A stretch of 64,000 nt of DNA from Diospyros lotus (taxonomy: Eukaryota > Streptophyta > Magnoliopsida > Ericales > Ebenaceae), in contig NC_068338.1 of assembly GCF_014633365.1 (NCBI RefSeq), forward strand, positions 24,748,616 through 24,812,615, given 5' to 3'. A program made the position numbers and the translations under genes. The notes under the pieces are model-generated. The model was not told the DNA's origin. It saw only the letters and a list, made by a program, of their open reading frames with translations, and did not search any database. Below, one piece after another: positions 34,361 to 45,917 of this stretch; position 1 is the stretch's first letter, and every line of letters begins with the position of its first letter.

Positions 34361-35300
34361 TTGACTCAAGTCCAGAATTTTGCATGGACGAAAGAATACC
34401 AAAAGGCGTTTTGAGCAGCCAAAGCGGTATCTAGTCTCTTCCCCAGTCCTAGCTAAGCCACAACCAGGGGAGTCACTATATATCTATCTGGTTGCTTCAA
34501 ACGAAACTGTTAGTTCGGTTCTGGTGCGGAAGGAGGACAAAGTTCAGAAGCCAGTCTAGTATGTGAGCAAGAGGTTGGCCGGTGCCGTGATTTGCTACAC
34601 TCTGACAGAGAAGTCGGCCTATGCCTTAATCATTTCCGCTCGAAAGCTGTGACCCTACTTCGAGGCACACCACATTATTGTCCTATCTAGTCAGCCGTTG
34701 AGGCATGTGTTGGGAAAGCCAGACTTGTCTGGGTGGATGCTCAAGTGAGTAGTGGCGCTAAGCGCTTTCAATATTAACTATTGCCCTCGACCGGCCATCA
34801 AGGCACAGGCTCTGGCAGACTTCATAGTTGAAGGCACTCTATCGGAGGAAGAAGGCGAAGGGGTTTCCTAGACCTAAACTCTGTTTGTGGATGGAAGCTC
34901 TAGCGTCGAGGGCAGTGGTGCAGGATTACTACTCTAGGGCCCCGATGGCCAGGCTTGGCCGTATGCCCTCTACTTTAAGTTCAATGCCTCTAACAATGAG
35001 GCCGAGTACAAGGTGCTCATTGCTGGGCTCAGACTAGCAGAACAGATGGGAGTCAGGGATCTAGAGGTATATTCTGCCTCGAATTTGATTGTACAGCAGG
35101 TAACAAGAGAGTTTGAGGTCCAAGAGAAAGTTATGGCCCGGTACTTGGCAATTGCCAGGGATCTTATGGCACAATTTCGGGCAGTGAAAATCAACAATGT
35201 CCCACGAGCACAAAATGCCGTGGCGGATGCTTTTTCAAGGATAGCTGCTTCTTCTTTTTCCAAGAATTCCTGGGCTATTTACATAGAGTCATTGCCCTAG
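34361..35300 (+). pseudogene. Tat RNase H and archaeal-type RNase H
   Basis: 34361-34830 encodes a broken first RNase H. A second RNase H starts near 34878 with TLFVDGSSSVEGSGAGLLL and continues with FNASNNEAEYKVLIAGLRLA, then NVPRAQNAVADAFSRIA. The NEAEY and DGS motifs are the archaeal-type RNase H found in Tat elements. Stops interrupt both. Confidence 0.75.
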
Positions 35301-35506
35301 AGGAGCATAGAGATAGAAGCAGAACAACTTTGCTTGGACAAAGTAGGGAGTTTGATGGATCTTATCATAGCAAATCTAACCAAGGGATGACTACTAGAGG
35401 AGGAACAAGAGAGTCGAAAACTCAAATACCAGGTTGTCAAGTTCCTACCAGTTGGCCTGAACCTTTACAAGAAGTCTTTCACCCAATCGTTGCTAAGGTG
35501 TGTTGG

Positions 35507-38074
35507 TGTAATACCCCGTATTACATCATGTTGGAAAAGAATAATTTTTGTTTATTTTGAAAGGACCTTAGGTGGTTCAGGAAGCCCAAATGTTAGTTTT
35601 GAAAAATTAATTAATAAAATTTCTGAATCGATAGCAGGGAATGCTCTGGGACTTTGGATGTTTAGGGAAGAGGGTATGAGAATGGTGAACGCCTCGAGGC
35701 GAGGTTGATGACGCTGGAAGCAGTATGACTGAGAATAATTTTCGGAATAAATTCTGTATAAGTCAAAATGGGTGCCAGTACCAAATGATCATAGGAGACC
35801 TCCGAGGAGTTAAGGAGACCCTAGAGGTGGTCCGATTTTGTGAGTGAGACAACGTTGAAGTGTTTTCGGGTGGAATAAAGGTTTCGTGCAGGCATAGGGA
35901 CGAAAATGGCTTCCCCAAGTAAATATCGGTTATTAATTTTGGAAGAAATCAAGAGTTTAAGGGTTTGAGGGTATTTAATTTAAGGCTTGGAGGGTCCAAG
36001 TGTAATTATGAGAAAATTGAGGGATTAAAGGTGTAATTATGTGTATATATATATACCCGCGCCTGCTTGGAGGCCAAGCTATCTATAGTGGCCATTAAAT
36101 TTGAAAATTGTTCTTGCAATGGCCAGGAGAAATAGAGAAAAGAGTAGGGAGTCGAGAGTAGGGGAGGGAGATCGTGAGAGAGTTAGCGAGAGAGAGAGAG
36201 AGAGGGGAGAGAGCTTGATGGCCAATCGACCATGGTAGCCGTCGCCATGGCCGATGAAGAAGAGCAGCAGCGGGCCAGCGATGGCATTTAGAGGGGTTGC
36301 GGTGGGGCCATTTTGGGCCTGCGGTGGGTTCGAAAGTTGGCTGGTGGCTTGTGGTGGCTGAAGGTCGAAGCGGTGGACGACCATGGCAGTGTGAAGGGGC
36401 GCGCGTGGTGCTGTTGTAGCGATGGCTTGCGACGACGGCTAGTGATGGCGGTGCGGGAAGCAGTAGCGGCCGGTGAGCCAAGTAGTGGCTGAAAGAGCCA
36501 ATGGTTGTGGTTGGTCGCCATGCGCGCAGGCGTTATGCGCACGCGGGAGAAGGAGGAAGAAGATGAAGTGAAGAAAGAAAAAGAAAGAAAAAAAAAGAAC
36601 AAGAAAAGAAAATAAAAATAGAGAAAATTTGGAAAATAAGGAAAAAAATGCTAGAAAATCCCAGAAAATTGGGGAAAAATTTTGAAAATTATTTTGAGAC
36701 TTGAAGAGTGTGCCAGAGGCTCGAATTTGGGATTTGGGCGCAAGGTGGTAGCTCAAGAGGTAACTCCCATATAAGCGTTTTCCTAATTTCTCTTTCAAAT
36801 TGATCGAGGTAATTAATTTAATTCTTTTCAAATTATTTTCATTATGTGAGATAATGAATTGGGTAGTGTTGGTTAGATTGAACCCTCGGGTGGGGTTGAT
36901 TGGAAGTTTCGGTCGTGTGGTTTGCGATGTATGGCGAAATTGAAGGTATTGGGTTAATGTCTGATGTTGATGGATTTTGTGTTTGCATCTAGGTTCGACC
37001 GGGGAGGTGGTGATTCTAGAAGAGCTTGGAGTTCGTGCCGAGGCATGAGAGGTTTCAAGCCAGGTAAGGGATGACCCCAAGGGTGGTGGTCTTACATGCA
37101 TTTGTAAATGTTTTGCTTTATGAGTTGCATGTCGTGGTGATTCTAGAAGAGCTTGGAGTTCGTGCCGAGGTATGAGAGGTTTCAAGCCAGGTAAGGGATG
37201 ACCCCAAGGGTGGTGGTCTTACATGTATTTGTAAATGTTTTGCTTTATGAGTTGCATGTCGTGGTTAACACTTGAATGATATGAGTTCTAGTGTACCTAT
37301 GGCTATATGGAGGACAAGTGTTGTGGGAAGGGTTAGTTGATGCCGTAACCTATAGAGGTTATGAGGGCACGGAAGACTACATATTTTGCATTGAATTTTT
37401 GCATTACATGCTCTCTCATGCTTTATTTATTTATGCTTTGCACTCTTACTAAGTCTTTATGACTCATGAGATTTTACCTCATGTTGTAGATGTACAAGTC
37501 TAGATGCAAGCAGGGATGGTGCTGGGAGGCTGTTGTGGCAATTAGCGGTGTTGCTCGAGTATGTGTATTGTATTATTTGTTGTATGTATTCATGTGGTGG
37601 TATGTATATATACCTTGTGTGTGAATGAATATGTTATTGGGTTTGGGTTGGTATCTAGTTGTTGTAACTATCATAGTGTGATGGATGATTGTGAGATTCC
37701 TTGATGTATATGGTTTTAGTTGGTGGATCCAAGTTCTGGATCAGGTAAGGATAAAAAAGGTATGTTCCCATAAATTCTCAGTACTTAGTGGACGTTGATG
37801 TGCTAGCTTGGTGCCTGAGACACCTTTGGCTTGTCGTGAGGCGAGCTGTAGAAAGATGAAGCTTACTCGGGTTTCGGGTCTCGATCCGTTGTGTTTCCTT
37901 ATTTGTTTTGGGATCGATTTCTCGAGTGGAGTGAAGGGAAGGACGAAGCCTAGTGCCCACCTAGGGCGTTTCATGATGAAACATAATTCAACCCTTCAGT
38001 TATTGGTGTGTCGGGTGAGTAATCGAGTCAATTATTTACCGATGGTGCCCGTGTTGTGGGAGCGAGTTGTTATA
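35507..38074 (+). mobile_element. Solo Tekay-like LTR, 2,568 bp, 5-bp TSD
   Basis: It starts TGTAATACCCCG and ends TTGTTATA, with GTTGG on both sides (35502-35506 and 38075-38079). The final CA has become TA, a single transition. It interrupts the Tat integrase between LLRC and ADYIPREI. Near 37009-37262 a 127-bp unit is duplicated in tandem. A (TA)n stretch with TATATA lies near 36045. No internal retroelement genes are present, so it is a solo LTR. Confidence 0.85.
37009..37262 (+). repeat. 127-bp tandem duplication inside the solo LTR
   Basis: Two nearly identical units start GGTGATTCTAGAAGAGC at 37009 and 37136. The few visible differences indicate a recent duplication relative to the LTR. 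Confidence 0.85.
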
Positions 38075-39249
38075 GTTGGACCCGCCAAGGCCGACTACAT
38101 CCCGAGGGAGATCCACGAGGGAATTTGCGACAGTCATATTGGAGCTCGATCTCTTTCTCAAAAAGCATTTCGGCAAGGGTATTACTAGCCGACGATGATG
38201 AGCAATGCCGTGCAACTGCTTTGGACTTATGAGAAATGCCAACGGACTTCAAACCTAGTTGATACCCTGATAATCGAACTTACCCACCTGGCATCTCCTT
38301 GCCCATTCGCCAGGTGGGGAGATGCCAGGTGGGGAGTCAATATCCTTGGACCCTTTCCGCTAACGGCCAGGCAAAACAAATACTTCATAGCAGTCATTGA
38401 CTACTTTACTAAGTAGGTGGAGGTTGAGCCTGTGGCGACTATCACTGGCCGGAGGGTAAAACAATTTCTCTGGAAATCCATCATCTGCCAGTTCGGTATT
38501 GCCAGGGTGCTAATAACGGATAATGGCACCCAATTCGAGGATCGGTTGGTGCAAGAATGGTGTTGCGAGTTGAGGATTAAGCAACATTTTACTTTGGGGC
38601 ACATTCTCAAGCTAATGGGCAGGTAGAGCTGACAAATAGAACCATTCTTTAGGGACTCCGAGCTTGGGTTGAGAAAGCAGACGACCGATAGGTAGATGAG
38701 CTCCGCAGCATACTATGGTCCTATCGAACCACACCGCGAACAGCTATAGGAGAATCCCCCTTCACATTATGCTATGGCTCAGAGGCTCTTAGTCCTATCG
38801 AGATTAGGGTAACTAGCTACCGAGTGGAGCGTTTTGATCTTGAGGTGAACGAGCAAGGGCTAAGATGCAACTTGGACCTGATGGATGAACTCTGAGAGCT
38901 GGCATGGATTCGACAAGCTACGTATAACCAGTGCATTGATAGGTACTACAATTGATGAGTGCATGTCAGGAGTTTCATGCCAAGAGATCTTGTGTTGCGA
39001 CGGTTCGACACAAGTCATCCTCGGGACGCGAATAAGCTAACCTCGAATTGGGAATGACTGTACCGGGTGATGGAATTCTTAAGTCTGGGGGCATATCGAC
39101 TAAAAGACATGGAAGGTAAGCCCTTAAAGCACACTTGAAATGTGTAAAACTTAAGAAAGTTTTATCAATAAGAAGGGGAATGCCCCGAACCTTTTTTGTA
39201 CTCTTTCTACGACTAATGGCAAGACTTCGGATTCTCTCCCTCCAATAAT

Positions 39250-39840
39250 AATTTCACAAAGGTCAACAATTAGCTAAAGAAAAATTCAAGGGTCAAGAGC
39301 CCTAGGCCGTCCCCAAGTCAGGGTGGACTAAGGGCCAGAAAAAACTCAAAGTCCAACACCCTCATCCATGAGGGAGTGGCTAAAATCCAAGAGTCAAGAT
39401 TCCTAAACCGTCTCCAAGTCGAAGGTGGACAAATGGCAAGAAAAGACTCAGAGCCCAACACCCTTCTCCGGGAGAGAGTGGCTAAAACCCAAGGGTTAAG
39501 AGCCCTAGGCCGTCCCCAAGTTGAAGGCGGCTTAATGGCCAGAAAAGACTCAGCGCCCAACACCCTTCTCCGCGAGGGAGTGGCTAAAATCCAAGAGTCA
39601 AGAGCCCTAGGCCGTCCCCAAGTCGAAAGCGGACTAATGGCTGGAAAAAACTCAGAGTCCAACACCTTCCTCCGTGAGAGAGTGGCTAAAATCCAGGGGT
39701 CAAGAGCCTTAGGTCGTCCTCAAGTCGAAGGCGGACTAATAGTCAGAGCCCAACACCCTCATTCGCGAGGGAGTTGCTAAAATTCAAGAGTCAATAGCCC
39801 TAGACCATCCCCTTTAATCTGTCAACTAAAGGAGGATCAA
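39250..39840 (+). repeat. 102-bp tandem repeat in the Tat 3' region
   Basis: About four full units and partial ends, judged from AGAAAARACTCA spaced at 102 bp (near 39338, 39440, 39542 and 39644). The unit is 34 codons, so a 134-codon plus-strand frame (39376-39780) stays open, each unit giving VAKIQESRALGRPQVEGGLM-like residues. The minus strand is also open (39318-39665). Tandem repeats between pol and the 3' LTR are common in Tat elements. I do not treat it as a gene. Confidence 0.85.
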
Positions 39841-39944
39841 GGGTTGGATTAATCCCTTTCAACTATGCAAAGAATCAGGGTTTAACTAGTCCTAGCTTGT
39901 ATATTCACAATCAAAAAGTGAAGAGTCAAAGTAGGAAGGCATTA

Positions 39945-42143
39945 TGTAACACCCCAAATTTCTTGAGCGTGTTATAACTTAGGATTTCAGGAATATAAAT
40001 TTTTTTTCCATATCACAATAGCTGTCATACATCACATAATATCCCAAAAATCCAAATTTAAACCTTCTCAGCTTAACAAACCCAATAATCAAATAGCTAA
40101 GACAGGCGTTAAAATCTCGAATGCGGAAGCTAGATCGAACCTGATATGGTTCACAACCATAATACTTTATTTATCATAAAATTGTTCAAGACGTTTACAA
40201 AATGAATTACATGAACATCATCTCTCGCAAGATATAACTGAACGTCTTAAACATATCCAAAATTACATAGATTCACGCATAAATAAAAATATGCTAAACA
40301 TGCTACAAGCAGTAATTTAAGCTAATTCTTCAGCTACCTCCTTTCCCTTATAGCCGCTCGTCGAACCTGGAACGTTTGAATATTCCAGGGACATAGTCCA
40401 ATTAGAAGATGAATCTTCTAGTGAGAAACTCCAAAAACAGTTTATATCGATGCATGATCAGGTATAAAATGTATGAGAAGACAACGAGAACTACTCTGAA
40501 GTGCCTCGTGAACACGTCAGCCTCCTCCAACGAGAGCTTTCTCAATGGCGCACGCATAGCGCCTCTCGGGAGGTCCCTAATCATGTCACTTCGGCCCAAC
40601 TTCATAGAACTCATGCAAGCACCACATCTGTTGTGCCTTAGACTCACGGTCTTCCCCACGAGAGCTTTCTCGATGGCGCACGCACAGCGCCTCTCGGGGG
40701 ATCTCCGACTTTTGCCCTCGGCCAACAATAAATAGGTACAACAGTATGGCCACACGAATTTTATAAATGCAACAGTTAAAAAGCCAATAGCATATAATTT
40801 TCAGAAAAATACATTTCGTATATGCATCATGATTTCACGTAAGAGAATAACAAGCGTTTATGTGTAAGAACTTCACGAAATACGTCTCATGCAATAGAAG
40901 TCTCCCATAAGAGAATAAAAAATAGGATTTGGAGTATAGGAGTCTCACGGAGTCTCACCTTGTTGAGTTATCTCTTCGACGATATAATTTTACAACAAAC
41001 GGGCTAGGTTTCTGCAGAAAATATGTGTTTTGGTAAATCTAACCTCAAATATTTTTACATAGAGTTGAAGGTTATTAAAGTAGGGGCATAACTAGAAAAT
41101 TTCATGTAAAAAGGACCCATCACGCGCCCTCACGCGCCCCAAGGAGGATGGACACGCGCCCCCACGCGCAGCCATTATCCGGCGCGTGTATTTCACGCGC
41201 TGCCCAGCAGTTTCGGACAGCAACGCCTCGGTTTGGTATTTCGGCCATATCTCCCTCGTTTTAACTCCGATTCGACCCCCGTTTGAACCTACGCGACCCT
41301 CTCTTCCCCCTCTACAAGATTATCAAAAAAAATCGGACTTACCTCGCTTTTTTTCTGACTGATTTTGGCGAATTCCGGCGAAGACCCGCAACTCCGACGA
41401 GGCTCGTTCTCCGCCGCTTCTTCGCCGCTTTCTTCCCGCCTTCTTGCCGAACCTCCTTCTCTCTCTCTAGAGCAAGCTCCTCCTCTTAGAGTGCTTCACT
41501 CCTCAAATTTGTTTGGAATGGTTTGAGAGCAACTCAAGGTGCCTATTTATAGAATCCTTCAACCAATGGTGTTATGCCACTTGTCACAATCTTAGCCATG
41601 GACTCCAAAGACTCAAAGCCATAATTGAGTGGCTTTTGAAATCCAAAACTAGAGTTAATCCATCTTTTGAAATCCAAGCTAAAACCCTAAACTTCTTTCA
41701 AATAACACTTTGGCCCATATTTCAAGTTTTCAACTTTAACATTTCACCACCTAAGCTCATAATTTCATCATTCTTTCATTTGGATAATTTCTCTAATTAG
41801 AATTATACCCTCAAACATCAAATTTATCGAGATACTTAAAATCCCAAGATTATTAACTCAAAATTACTCAATATATACGATTTTTCGGAAGCCCCTTACC
41901 ATCATTCGGTATTTTTAGGTTATAACTTAGCTTAACCGAAAACCATTTCTGATTTGATTTCTTTCAGTGCAATAAGTCTCACCCCGAGACGCTCGTTAAA
42001 ATTATACCTTTGTCCTTAGGTATCTAAGCTCTAGGGCACTCCCTACGACTGATTCGGTCACTCATTGTCAATTCAAACATATTTTCGGTATTTTAAACTC
42101 ACTTAAAATACGTAGCATCTTCACAAAAATATGGGGTATTATA
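39945..42143 (-). mobile_element. Solo Tekay-like LTR, 2,199 bp, 5-bp TSD
   Basis: On the minus strand it runs from TATAATACCCC (first bases changed from TG) to GGGGTGTTACA. CATTA flanks both sides (39940-39944 and 42144-42148). A CTATAAATAG box lies near 41549 on the minus strand. CACGCGCC-rich DNA occurs near 41120-41200. No element genes are present. Confidence 0.82.
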
Positions 42144-42223
42144 CATTATATTAAAAGCAAGTAGCCCAATACATGATGTCGGATGAAGTACAAAAGTCCT
42201 ACCTAGAAAATGAGAAAAAAAAC

Positions 42224-43976
42224 TCAAGCATCAAGAGGAGTGTCTTCATCGTCTGTCATCTCCGAGTCCTCATCTAGCTTGGCTACAATCTCTTCAATGG
42301 ATCGAACATTGGACATGTCCAAATTTCGGTGAGCTCGTAAAACCTCAGTAGCATGCGCTTGGAATCCTTTCCTCCAAGCCTCTTGCAGGTTCTGTTGGAT
42401 GAACTCCTCCACCTCAGGAAGTTTGGTAGGTTTGGCATACTTGCGTTCGTATTTGCGATTGAGGGAGTTCACTCGGGATAGCTCCTCCTCGAGCTCCTGA
42501 ATGTGGTGGCCCAAAGATTGTCGCTCGGAGGCCAACTCTTCTAAGTCCTTCCTTTGACTCTCTACTGTCTCATTCCTCTCGTGCAATTGAGTGTCCAGTT
42601 CAAGGGTTCTCTTAGAAGCCTGGGCAAAGCGTCTAGAGAAGTTTGAAATAAGCATGACCACCTGCAATAAGCGAAGTGAGTAAGGGCAGCATAACTGAGA
42701 CTAAAAAATGCCAATAAGGTAAAATGGGTTACCTGGGTTAGATGCTTACACAAGGAGGCCTCCACTGCCTCTGAGGAATGTTTAGCCAACACTTGACAGT
42801 CGGCAGAAGTGGCAAAGTGATGAATCATTCGTCTCGCTACTTGGTTGTTTCGACTGAGATTGCTCTCCTTCACTCTCCAATTAGGAATGTGGTCTGGACA
42901 GTATATGGGAGAATCGGATGCTGTGATCAGTTGTATCGAGGGTTGAGAAGTTTTCTTTCTCCTAAGATGGCTAGACTCCTTCTCCCCGGCGGGGGAGGGA
43001 TCCATGGCAACTTTCCTTTTCTTGGAGGCGGTGGCTCCCTCACCCTCCGCGGGTCTCTGCTTATTCTTTCCCCAGATGAAGGTCGTGCTCACCATTTCAG
43101 CTGCAAAAGTACAAGCAAGATGTTAGTAGCAAGGAAAACAACAAATCAAAGGTACAAAAACAGTGGAAGAAGAGACTACCCACAGTAACATCGGGCTCGG
43201 AGCAGACATGAGTTGATAGACCCCCCAAGTACAAGGTATGGTCACATATCAATACCCGAGCGTTGATAAGGTTCAACTCTTTCAAAATCCGAATGTTACG
43301 AACCTCATCATGCAAGACCTCAGGATTACGGATCTTTGAAGGCTGGAAAACCCACTCAACTAGCACCCAAAAACTGACATCATTGTCTTTCAGGCCAGTA
43401 AAAAAAAACCTACTCTTCCATCATTTTATTGAGGTATGATTATCAATTATGAATTGACGGTGATTGAGGGGAGAGAAAGCGAACCGAGGTTCAGTCTTGC
43501 TAACAGGAACCACCTTAAATATTCTAAAAAAAGAGATGACCATTAGGCTCGATATCTCGAGCTCGACAACAGAGAACGAATGTAGCAAGACACCTCCACC
43601 TATTGGGAGTCAACTGAGAAAAACATAACTTCACAGCAAAAAACACCTCGATTACAAGAGCCGCATGGGAAAACCTAAGGCCGGTAGCAAGGGCTTACTT
43701 ATACACGGTGATATAACCATAGGGGGCTTGGTGGGCTTTCAAGCCCCTGGGTTCTCTATACCAATAATCATCGAGAATGAGATGGTATTTATTGGAGAAA
43801 GGAATCAACTCCTTCTCGATTATGGTGGAGTGGTCGATAGTCAAATCCTTAGATAAGTTCTCTAAGTTGGGATAACTGCTCAGACAGGACTCCAAGGAAA
43901 GATGAGGAAAAGCTTCTTTAGGTTTTTTGGGCCTGCAAAAGTGATCGTGGGAGGAACTGGATAATTCTAGACTCAA
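42224..43976 (-). pseudogene. Antisense ORF of the Tat element, three exons, near-intact 3' exons
   Basis: Opposite to gag-pol. Exon 1 (43976-43180) begins MSLELSSSSHDHF and includes YGYITVYK, LCFSQLTPN.WR and WVLVEWVFQPSKIRNPEVLHD. It carries two in-frame stops (near 43695 and 43427) and one extra T in a T run near 43530. Exon 2 (43100-42733) encodes EMVSTTFIWGKNKQRP, a basic KKRKV stretch and HHFATSADCQ. Exon 3 (42661-42224) encodes a coiled-coil-like Glu/Arg-rich region ending in an acidic tail. GT-AG introns of 79 bp (43179-43101) and 71 bp (42732-42662) join the frames exactly. Additional antisense ORFs in this position are known from Tat-clade elements, with similarity to plant mobile-domain proteins; their role is unknown. 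Confidence 0.75.
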
Positions 43977-44239
43977 TTCCTCACTATAGTACTATAGGTT
44001 TCTGAGCCCAAGGAAGAGGATGAAGAAGAAGAAGAATTGACCGGGAGCAAGAGGACATAAGTCAGGAAAGGAAAACTGGAGCTGGGCATGAGCTAAAGGG
44101 AAGCTCAACAGACATGGCCTAGCTTGGGAACCCTCAACCACGCCTGCGATGAAAGTAACAAGAAACAGTTTAGTTAAGCCAAAGTTTCAATATATATATA
44201 TATATATATATTAAATGAAAAAAAAAGGCAGCAGCGAGG

Positions 44240-44440
44240 CAAAAGCCCCAAAGAGGATCGGTCGTGGCCGACCTCGGCCTGATTGAGCCCAGCCAAGGTC
44301 AAGCTCGACCCCTGCCCCAGACGGCCGAGCTCCGACCTTGGCCAGGTCGTGCTTGGCCCCTGGCCAAGCTCGGGCAGGCCGACCCTGGTTGTGCCGAGCT
44401 TGGCCTTGAAAGGGCTTTTTTAAAAAAAAAAAAAAGAAAA
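44240..44440. repeat. GC-rich block between antisense ORF and 3' LTR
   Basis: About 200 bp of high GC with recurrent GGCC, GCTCG and CTTGGCC motifs and inverted AAAGCCC / GGGCTTT ends, followed by an A run. It lies in otherwise AT-rich Tat DNA and may be a small insertion; type unknown. Confidence 0.35.
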
Positions 44441-44737
44441 GGAAAGGAAGAAGTAAAAAAGGAGAAGAAATGGAAAGACTGACCTCAAAAGTTAGGAGCA
44501 TAACTATCAAGTGAAGTGATGATTGAGGGGTGGGGCCTTAGGTTTATATAGAAGGACCTAACCCCTCCAACCAAACACTTCTTATAATTTCAATGTAATA
44601 AATGACTATTTTTAAGTAAGAGATTCATATTCAAATGACTTCACGTCGGGGAAAGTCCACACTTAAATGACTATAGAAATTAGGCTACTTCTCGACTTAG
44701 CATGATTTTCAGCTCGGCTTAAGGAGTAGAAGGCAAG

Positions 44738-45254
44738 TGATATGGCATTATCTAAATTACTAAAATACTCCCTGCACACTAGCAGTCTCGCTTGCCACAT
44801 TGATCGCCCAAGAGGTTGACACGTGGCAAGACCACAAAACAGAATGAGGAACAATCATATACGACTAGTTAAAGGACATGTGGCAACACTTATAGAGCAA
44901 TCCATAGTGGAGTCCAAAAAATTCGAACCAAACCATGAGACTCTTTCCAATTTGACCGGGGTCCCCGGGAGCCGTGCCTGCCTACCTCGGGCTTTATCTC
45001 AAGTACCCTATAACGGACTTGCTAATAAAATACAAGGGCCCTCACGACAAGTCTCCAATTTTTACACTTTTTGGTACCCACATTTATTCTACTGACTTGA
45101 ACGTCGGAGTCTACACCAGGGGATCTTAGTCCCGTTACTCCGTTGTCTTGCAGGTTACATTCCCGAGGCCAGACATAGCTAAGTCCGAAACTTCTACTCC
45201 CGAAGTCCATTCGTCGAGACAACACGTGATTATCGATCTCAAAGATCATCATCA
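44738..45254 (+). repeat. 3' LTR of the Tat element
   Basis: 517 bp, partner of 27627-28128. It keeps one arm of the G-box inverted repeat; the other reads CCACATTG. The TATA box has decayed to AATAAAAT. About 27 extra bases near 44965-44995 are absent from the 5' LTR. The A/G-rich run GGAGTAGAAGGCAAG just before it may be the polypurine tract. Confidence 0.9.
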
Positions 45255-45917
45255 ATATATATACACAATCACTGAATGCCAGGGAAACAGCCGTACTCGC
45301 TGGAGGTGACCCCTTTCACGGCCCCCAAACCTTGGGGTTCGGGAAGCCATGAAGGGCAGTCGTCGCGGTTGCCTTTCATTCTTGCTAGTGTGTCTGCTTG
45401 CATGCCCAGTTCCATGGCCCCCCAAACCCTAGGGTTCGAGACGCCATGAAATGTGAAAGTCGATATTGTAATTTGGTAAAAACTCAATAATGTTGTGTTT
45501 TCCACCCCTACAATAGCCATATTCTTAAAACATGTGACACATAACTAAGCGTACGAATTCATATTATATACTTCTAGATCAAGGATTTAATTTGTAATCC
45601 TGGGGTGGGAGGCAAGTTAAAGAAGAACAGAAACTAAAAGAGCCCAAGAATTAAAGATTGAGCAATGTTTCACACTGCCATTTATAGCTACAACGCAAGG
45701 AAGACGAGACAAAGCCCATACACAACGTCAACAATGAATACAACTTCCCACAGGATAGATAGGCCAAGAGAGAGAGCAGCAGCCTCGCTTGTTCACTTCT
45801 ACTAACACCAATACACAGTTCATATATATATATATATATATGAGCACCAGGTAAATGCAGTTGACAACATTTCCAGACTTCAACTAGGACAGGAGCACTA
45901 AGTAGACTTCTTCCTCG
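45255..45917. other. Short intergenic stretch between the Tat element and UEV-B
   Basis: It contains two palindromic motifs, CCCCAAACCTTGGGGTTCGGG (in two parts near 45322-45342) and CCCCCAAACCCTAGGGTTCG (near 45419-45440), each followed by GCCATGAA. A (TA)n run lies at 45822-45841. The final part is probably UEV-B 3' UTR. Confidence 0.5.

Larger units (their letters stand above)
35330..39175 (+). pseudogene. Tat integrase, split by a solo LTR; first catalytic Asp changed
   Basis: The zinc-finger region starts before 35507 (KFLPVGLNLYKKSF) and resumes at about 38075 with ADYIPREIHEGICDSHIGA. The core has WGVNILGPFP near 38333, where functional Tat integrases have Asp in WG.DILGPFP; here it is Asn. 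ITDNGTQFED (38513-38545) keeps the second Asp. GESP.TLCYGSEAL-like sequence near 38750-38790 holds the Glu region. The end near NLRKFYQ (about 39145-39168) matches the usual pol C-terminus. Several stops are present. Confidence 0.75.
27627..45254 (+). mobile_element. Ty3/gypsy retrotransposon, Tat lineage, 17.6 kb with TSD
   Basis: LTRs lie at 27627-28128 and 44738-45254, both with TGAT...ATCA ends. The 5-bp duplication ATATA flanks the element exactly (27622-27626 and 45255-45259). A primer-binding site (TGGCGCCCACCGTGGGG, from 28131) follows the left LTR. Domains in order: gag, protease-like, RT, RNase H, a second archaeal-type RNase H, integrase, a tandem repeat, then an antisense ORF. The dual RNase H and antisense ORF are hallmarks of Tat-clade elements. 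Stops occur in every domain and three insertions of Tekay-like LTR DNA (30957-33866, 35507-38074, 39945-42143) split it. Removing these leaves about 10 kb. The two LTRs differ noticeably, including an indel of about 27 bp, so the insertion is old. Confidence 0.93.

Noticed and set aside
36079..37185. Overlapping minus-strand frames in the solo LTR
   Set aside because: GC-rich LTR DNA with several frames open at once; no domain.
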